Shown here: one piece after another, positions 59,976 to 64,000 of the stretch
How the letters are laid out: every line of letters starts with the position of its first letter
Numbering within the stretch: the stretch's first letter is position 1
Assembly (NCBI GenBank): GCA_025194985.1
Contig: JAOANE010000003.1
Location: 1 to 64,000 of the forward strand
Length of the DNA stretch: 64,000 nucleotides
Reading direction: 5' to 3'
Source: Regnicoccus frigidus
GTDB lineage: Bacteria > Cyanobacteriota > Cyanobacteriia > PCC-6307 > Cyanobiaceae
Made by a program: the position numbers and the translations under genes
The notes under the pieces: generated by a model
The model's input: the letters and a program-made list of their open reading frames with translations, nothing else
Databases searched by the model: none
What the model was told of the DNA's origin: nothing

Positions 59976-60656
59976 ATGAGCACGAAGCCTCTGGTGATCG
60001 CCCCTTCGATCCTTTCCGCTGATTTCGCCCGCCTCGGAGATGAGGTGCGCGCCGTCGATGAGGCGGGAGCCGACTGGATCCACGTGGACGTGATGGACGG
60101 CCGATTCGTTCCCAACATCACGATCGGCCCACTGATCGTCGAAGCGCTGCGGCCTGTGACCGCCAAGCCGCTCGATGTGCACCTGATGATCGTCGAGCCC
60201 GAGAAGTATGTGGCGGATTTCGCCAAGGCGGGAGCCGATCACATCTATGTGCAGGTTGAAGCCTGCCCGCACCTGCACCGCAACCTGGGCCAGATCAAGG
60301 ATCTCGGCAAAAAGGCCGGAGCCGTGCTCAACCCCGGCACCTCGCTCGACACCCTGGAGTACTGCCTGGAGCTCTGCGATCTCGTCCTGATCATGAGCGT
60401 GAACCCCGGCTTTGGCGGCCAGAGCTTTATCCCCTCAGCGGTTGAGAAGGTGCGCCGTCTCAGGCGGATGTGCGATGAGCGCGGCCTTGATCCCTGGATC
60501 GAAGTGGATGGCGGCCTCAAGGCTGGCAACGCCTGGCAGGTGATCGAAGTGGGCGCCAATGCGATCGTTTCGGGCTCTGGGGTGTTCAACCAGCCCGACT
60601 ACCGCGAAGCGATCAGCGGCATCCGCAACAGCCGCCGCGAAGCCCTGCTTGTCTGA
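59976..60656 (+). CDS. rpe: Ribulose-phosphate 3-epimerase
   Basis: 226 residues from ATG 59976; a GTG four codons earlier is possible but less typical. VIAPSILSADFARLGDEV, WIHVDVMDGRFVPNITIG, LDVHLMIVEPEKYV, LIMSVNPGFGGQSFIPSAVE and WIEVDGGLKAGNAW are the TIM-barrel motifs with metal-binding H and D residues. It interconverts ribulose 5-phosphate and xylulose 5-phosphate. It stands alone and ends in a strong terminator. Confidence 0.97.
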   Translation: MSTKPLVIAPSILSADFARLGDEVRAVDEAGADWIHVDVMDGRFVPNITIGPLIVEALRPVTAKPLDVHLMIVEPEKYVADFAKAGADHIYVQVEACPHLHRNLGQIKDLGKKAGAVLNPGTSLDTLEYCLELCDLVLIMSVNPGFGGQSFIPSAVEKVRRLRRMCDERGLDPWIEVDGGLKAGNAWQVIEVGANAIVSGSGVFNQPDYREAISGIRNSRREALLV

Positions 60657-60678
60657 GCTGCGCCCCTGACCACCCGCT

Positions 60679-60718
60679 CTGCCGATCAGCCCCCGATGGG
60701 TTGATCGGCAGTTTTTTT
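60679..60718 (+). terminator. Rho-independent terminator after rpe
   Basis: Perfect 10-bp arms CTGCCGATCA (60679-60688) and TGATCGGCAG (60702-60711) with a 13-base loop are followed by seven T (60712-60718). It sits 22 bases after the rpe stop and before the convergent ccsA end. Confidence 0.93.
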
Positions 60719-60773
60719 ATGGAAACCGGCCAGGATGGATGGTCACCGATTGTCATCATTCGCCGGCCTGGGC

Positions 60774-61724
60774 TCAAGCCCCGAGGAACCAGCCATAGCT
60801 GTGCAGGCCGATGCCGAGAAGGTTGACGCCGATGTAGCAGACCACGATCACCACCAGTCCTGCCACCGCCACCAGCGCCGGGCGCCGGCCCTGCCAGCCA
60901 CGGCTCAGGCGCGTGTGCAGATAGGCCGCATAGACGAGCCAGCAGATCAGGGCCCAGGTTTCTTTCGGGTCCCAGCTCCACCAGCTGCCCCAGGCCTCGT
61001 TGGCCCAGACCGCGCCGCTCACCAGCCCAACGGACAGCAGCAGAAAGCCAACGGTGATCGTGCGATAGCTGAGGCTGTCGAGTTGCTCGTTGATGCCGAT
61101 CGCCACGCTGCTCAGCTGGAGATCGCCGCCGCTGGTGGCCAGCTTGGCCTGGCGGAAACCACCGCTGCCGATCGAGCTGCTGCGCAGTTGCAGGGCCTGG
61201 TCGCGATCGGTGAACAGCACCGCCAGGGAGAGCAGCGAGCCGACCAGCAAGGCGGCATAGCTCACCATGATCACGCTGACGTGCATCACCAGCCAGCTGG
61301 AGCGCAACGCCGGCACCAGAGGTGCCGCTTGCTGCAGCCGATCAGGCAGAGCGAAGCTGGCGAAGGCGAGGCAGCCCAGTCCCATCGGCGTGGCGGCAGC
61401 TGGCACCAGCGGTGAGGGCCAGGAGCGCTCCACCAGCAGCTGGGTGAGCGTGCAGGCCCAGGCCAGGAAGCAGAGCGACTCGTAGAGATTGCTGATCGGG
61501 AAATGGCCCGATTCCCACCAGCGCAGGGTGAGCTGGGCCGTAAGGCTCAGATTCGCGGCCGCCACCAACAGGCGCACGGCCGTGACACTGCGGGTGGCTT
61601 CCCCACTCACACTCCAGAAGGCCAGCGGCAGGGCAACCAGCAATAGCCCAAAGGCCAGGAGGCCAAGGGCGAGGACCGGGTCATTCACGGCAGCCAGCAC
61701 GTCGAAGAAGCCAACAGGTTTCAA
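60774..61724 (-). CDS. ccsA: Cytochrome c biogenesis protein CcsA (haem handling)
   Basis: 316 residues, eight or so helices. The haem-binding WWD motif lies in ANEAWGSWWSWDPKETWALI (about residue 250); conserved histidines are in SWLVMHVSVIMVSYAALL and AYLHTRLSRGW, and FPISNLYESLCFLAWA is typical of the chloroplast/cyanobacterial type. It works with Ccs1 to attach haem to c-type cytochromes such as cytochrome f and c6 in the thylakoid lumen. A charged insertion after the sixth helix (LRSSSIGSGGFRQAKLATSG) is unconserved. Confidence 0.94.
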   Translation of the reverse strand: MKPVGFFDVLAAVNDPVLALGLLAFGLLLVALPLAFWSVSGEATRSVTAVRLLVAAANLSLTAQLTLRWWESGHFPISNLYESLCFLAWACTLTQLLVERSWPSPLVPAAATPMGLGCLAFASFALPDRLQQAAPLVPALRSSWLVMHVSVIMVSYAALLVGSLLSLAVLFTDRDQALQLRSSSIGSGGFRQAKLATSGGDLQLSSVAIGINEQLDSLSYRTITVGFLLLSVGLVSGAVWANEAWGSWWSWDPKETWALICWLVYAAYLHTRLSRGWQGRRPALVAVAGLVVIVVCYIGVNLLGIGLHSYGWFLGA

Positions 61725-61747
61725 CCAGTCTGCCCGCTGACCCCGCC

Positions 61748-62938
61748 TCAGCGACTGGCCTGGCGCAACATCACCAGGCCAATCGCCAGGCCGATCAGCA
61801 CCGGGGCCCAGGCCGCCAGGAACGGTCCCACCGTTCCCTTGACCCCAAGCGAACTGAAGATGAAGGACATCAGGTAGTAGGAGAAGATCAGCAGGACGCT
61901 GATGCCAAACCCCTGACTGCGACTGGTTCGACCAGCCGGCCTGACCCCGAGGCTGCTGCCGATCAGCCCGAACACAACACAGATGGCCGGGAAGGCGAAT
62001 TTCTCCTGGATCCGCACCCGCAGGCGCCTGGCTTCTTTGCGATCACCCGCTTCGCTCAGCAGTTTCTCCGCACTGATCGCCTGGGCTACCGTCATGCTGG
62101 CGGCATCTTTTGGTAGTTCGGCCAGCTTCATCGGCCCCTGATCGAGGGGATAGAGGTAGTTGTTGAAGCGGGCCGAAGTGGTGGCCTGGTCACCCTGCCC
62201 CACCAGCACGATCTTGCCGTCAAGAAATTCCCACATCCCTTCGGCCTCACTCCAGACGGCACGATCGGCACTGAGGATCTGGGTTCCGCTGTCGCGGCTG
62301 AAATCGAGCACGGTGACATCTTTCATCTCACCATCCCTGAACTGGCGGGAATAAAAGAGTTGCGAGAGGTAGCGTTCGCTCTCCCCTTCCTCATCGGCCT
62401 TTTGCCTGCGGCTGAAGCGGGAATAGATGATGTTGCTTCCCGTCTCCGCCGCCACTGACTTGCCCAGCGCCTGACGGAGCGTGTCGGTCGCCTGGAGGTT
62501 GGCATTCGGCACGATCAGGTCGTTGAACAGGAAGGTGATCAGGCTCATCAGCACCGCCACCAGCAGGGCTGGAACCACCATCCGCCAGGTGCTCACACCC
62601 AGGCTGCGCAAGGCTTTGAGTTCGCCGTTGCTCGACAGGCTGCTGTAGGCCAGCAAGGTGGCCATCAAGGTTGCCATCGGAAACGACAGCACCAGGAATC
62701 CGGGCATGCGCAGCCCTAACACCTGCATGGCGGCTGCCACTGGCAACCCGGATTCCGCCACCCGGCGCACCAGCTCGAAGACCACCCCCACCGACAACGA
62801 GACGGCCGTGAAGGCGGCAATACCAAAGAGCAGCGGACCGACGAGTTCGCCGACCAGCCAGCGATCCATCAGCGGCAGTCGCTGCAGCTGGATCCCCAAT
62901 TGACGGGCCGGCCGGCCGATGGCCAAGCTGATGTTCAT
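61748..62938 (-). CDS. LptF/LptG-family permease
   Basis: 396 residues, six helices in two groups of three around a soluble domain (about residues 130-290). RLPLMDRWLVGELVGPLLFGIA is the LptF/LptG N-terminus, and FPMATLMATLLAYSSLSSNGELKALRSLG, with the E-x-x-A-L-R-S coupling helix, contacts the ATPase. LIVPNANLQAT and QEKFAFPAICVVFGLIGSSLG follow. Cyanobacteria usually carry one permease gene, probably acting as a homodimer. Its ATG overlaps the lptB stop. Confidence 0.93.
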   Translation of the reverse strand: MNISLAIGRPARQLGIQLQRLPLMDRWLVGELVGPLLFGIAAFTAVSLSVGVVFELVRRVAESGLPVAAAMQVLGLRMPGFLVLSFPMATLMATLLAYSSLSSNGELKALRSLGVSTWRMVVPALLVAVLMSLITFLFNDLIVPNANLQATDTLRQALGKSVAAETGSNIIYSRFSRRQKADEEGESERYLSQLFYSRQFRDGEMKDVTVLDFSRDSGTQILSADRAVWSEAEGMWEFLDGKIVLVGQGDQATTSARFNNYLYPLDQGPMKLAELPKDAASMTVAQAISAEKLLSEAGDRKEARRLRVRIQEKFAFPAICVVFGLIGSSLGVRPAGRTSRSQGFGISVLLIFSYYLMSFIFSSLGVKGTVGPFLAAWAPVLIGLAIGLVMLRQASR

Positions 62939-63663
62939 AGCTGAAAGGCGTCACCGAGGTAGTGGCGGCGGACCAGGGGATTGTCCGCCACTTCGTTGGA
63001 GCGACCGGCGGCAAGAATGCTGCCTTCGGTAAGGATGTAGGCCCGATCGGTGATCGCCAGGGTTTCGCGCACGTTGTGATCGGTGATCAGCAATCCCATC
63101 GATCGTTCCTTCAGCTTGCTGATCAACGCCTGCAGATCGGCAACAGCGAGAGGATCAACGCCCGCAAACGGTTCATCCAGCAGCAGGTAGCGGGGCCCCT
63201 TGGGACCCACCGCCAGGGCTCTGGCCACCTCACAGCGGCGACGCTCGCCGCCGGAGAGCTGAAAACCCTGCCGTTGCTGGAAGGGGCCGAGGTGGAACTC
63301 ATCGATCAGCTGGTCCAGGCGCTCCCGGCGCTGGGCCATCGGTGCCCCGCTTTCCTGGAGGGCCAGCTGCAGGTTCTGACGGACCGTGAGCTGGCGAAAG
63401 ACGCTGGGTTCCTGGGGCAGGTAGCCGATGCCCAGGCGCGCCCGCTGCGGCATGGCCAGTCCTTCCACATTCTTGCCATCGAGCACGACCCTGCCGCGAT
63501 CGGGTTTCAGCTGGCCTGTCACCAAATTAAAGGTGGTGGTCTTACCGGCGCCATTGGGCCCAAGCAGCCCCACCACTTCGCCGGGATTGAGCTCCAGGCT
63601 CACACCTTTGACCAGGGGGCGCCCGCCCAGGCTGAGGGCCACGTCTTCGAGCGTGAGGCTCAT
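62935..63663 (-). CDS. lptB: Lipopolysaccharide export ABC ATPase
   Basis: 242 residues. Walker A GLLGPNGAGKTTTFNLV, Q-loop YLPQEPSVFRQLTVRQNL, signature FQLSGGERRRCEVARALAV, Walker B RYLLLDEPFAGVDPLAV and the H-switch LLITDHNVRETLAI are intact. FAGVDP and DHNVRET are LptB-type. It powers lipopolysaccharide extraction with the permease downstream. It overlaps both neighbours by 4 bases in one operon. Confidence 0.95.
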   Translation of the reverse strand: MSLTLEDVALSLGGRPLVKGVSLELNPGEVVGLLGPNGAGKTTTFNLVTGQLKPDRGRVVLDGKNVEGLAMPQRARLGIGYLPQEPSVFRQLTVRQNLQLALQESGAPMAQRRERLDQLIDEFHLGPFQQRQGFQLSGGERRRCEVARALAVGPKGPRYLLLDEPFAGVDPLAVADLQALISKLKERSMGLLITDHNVRETLAITDRAYILTEGSILAAGRSNEVADNPLVRRHYLGDAFQL

Positions 63664-64000
63664 CGCGGCAGGGAGGGGGCAGCCGCCGGCAGGGTCTCCT
63701 GGAGGCGCAGTTGGCTGAACACCTGTTGACCATTGCTGGGCTGGGCCAGCACCTGCTCGCTGTCGACCATGTAGATCACCCGTTCAGCCCGCAGCAGATT
63801 TCCGCCTTCCTGCACCACATCCACATCGCCGCTCAGCACGATGCGACCTTCGTTGGTGAAGTATTGGGCCTGGCGGGAGGTGGCCACCAGGCGCCGATCG
63901 GGATAAAGAATCCGCACATTGCCGATCGCCGTGATCACCCCTGTGACGTTGTCGGCCTTCTGGCTGTCGGATTCAATCGTGAGCAGGCCGGTGGGGGCAG
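63660..64000 (-). CDS. lptA: LptA/OstA-family periplasmic LPS-binding protein (partial)
   Basis: The C-terminal 112 codons are visible; the start lies beyond the window. TGLLTIESDSQKADNVTGVI, VRILYPDRRLVATSRQAQYF and VLSGDVDVVQEGGNLLRAE show the repeated beta-jellyroll pattern (G-x-V-x-I-x...A-x-x-x-Y...G-D-V-x-V-x-Q) of OstA/LptA. It would bridge lipopolysaccharide across the periplasm. Its stop overlaps the lptB start, so lptA-lptB-lptF/G form one operon. Confidence 0.88.
   Translation of the reverse strand, partial: APTGLLTIESDSQKADNVTGVITAIGNVRILYPDRRLVATSRQAQYFTNEGRIVLSGDVDVVQEGGNLLRAERVIYMVDSEQVLAQPSNGQQVFSQLRLQETLPAAAPSLPR

Noticed and set aside
1..64000. CRISPR arrays, rRNA genes, prophage or transposase genes
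   Set aside because: No regularly spaced repeats, no rRNA signatures and no recognisable integrase, transposase or phage structural genes were found, despite the toxin-antitoxin island.

Overview
The window is GC-rich, densely packed DNA from a picocyanobacterium of the Cyanobium/Synechococcus (alpha-cyanobacterial) group. The best clue is a 62-residue protein at 31332-31520 that matches what I recall of PSHCP, the hyper-conserved protein of Prochlorococcus/marine Synechococcus. It lies between tRNA-Trp and gltX, close to rplS and map. A class II (GlpX-type) bisphosphatase, a CcsA-type cytochrome c assembly factor, a cyanoexosortase and a quinol-type alternative respiratory oxidase fit the same group.

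Region 1 (1-13.2 kb) is a surface or exopolysaccharide glycan cluster. It holds glycosyltransferases of several families, a WcaF-like acetyltransferase, a DUF218 protein, a sugar-nucleotide epimerase and a WecA/WbpL-like polyprenyl-phosphate sugar-phosphate transferase. Two AT-richer glycosyltransferases (2.05-3.85 kb) look recently acquired. A Phd/VapC module sits inside the operon-like run.

Region 2 (13.2-16.6 kb) is a decayed island. It contains one apparently intact VapBC pair, one intact PemK/MazF plus ribbon-helix-helix pair, a collapsed AbrB-VapC pair and a possible PIN relic. Scattered, shortened copies of the neighbouring epimerase and WecA-like genes lie between them, with a 60-bp repeat of the antitoxin gene and a glycosyltransferase tail.

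Region 3 (16.6-24.2 kb) joins exosortase sorting to polysaccharide export. It contains a DUF1194 (von Willebrand A-like) secreted protein, a Wzc-type tyrosine autokinase, and a tightly overlapping operon: HpsJ-like protein, cyanoexosortase, its partner protein, and a CapD/PglF-type epimerase. The DUF1194 gene is interrupted by one in-frame TAG. Beyond that stop the frame stays open and encodes a PEP-CTERM-like tail.

Region 4 (24.2-44.7 kb) is mostly core: polA, a cation/proton antiporter, gltX, tRNA-Asp, an FMN reductase, PSHCP, tRNA-Trp, rplS, map, a phosphotransacetylase-like DRTGG protein, an NfeD/stomatin divergent pair, MAPEG, YajQ, and a 5-oxoprolinase plus gamma-glutamyltransferase pair suited to glutathione or gamma-glutamyl recycling.

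Region 5 (44.8-50.7 kb) is one overlapping operon: two DUF2231 membrane proteins, cytochrome oxidase subunits II-I-III and a GMC flavoprotein. Subunit II has lost the CuA cysteines, as in the cyanobacterial alternative respiratory terminal oxidase. The coupled GMC dehydrogenase suggests a dedicated electron donor.

Region 6 (50.8-64 kb) holds ilvD, then a minus-strand carbon-metabolism block (CIA30 protein, pgl, gnd, glgC, hemA, glpX), plus-strand rpe with a clear terminator, ccsA, and the start of an lpt lipopolysaccharide-export operon that runs off the window end. Start sites given here were chosen by reading overlaps, Shine-Dalgarno sequences and family N-termini. No database search was possible.
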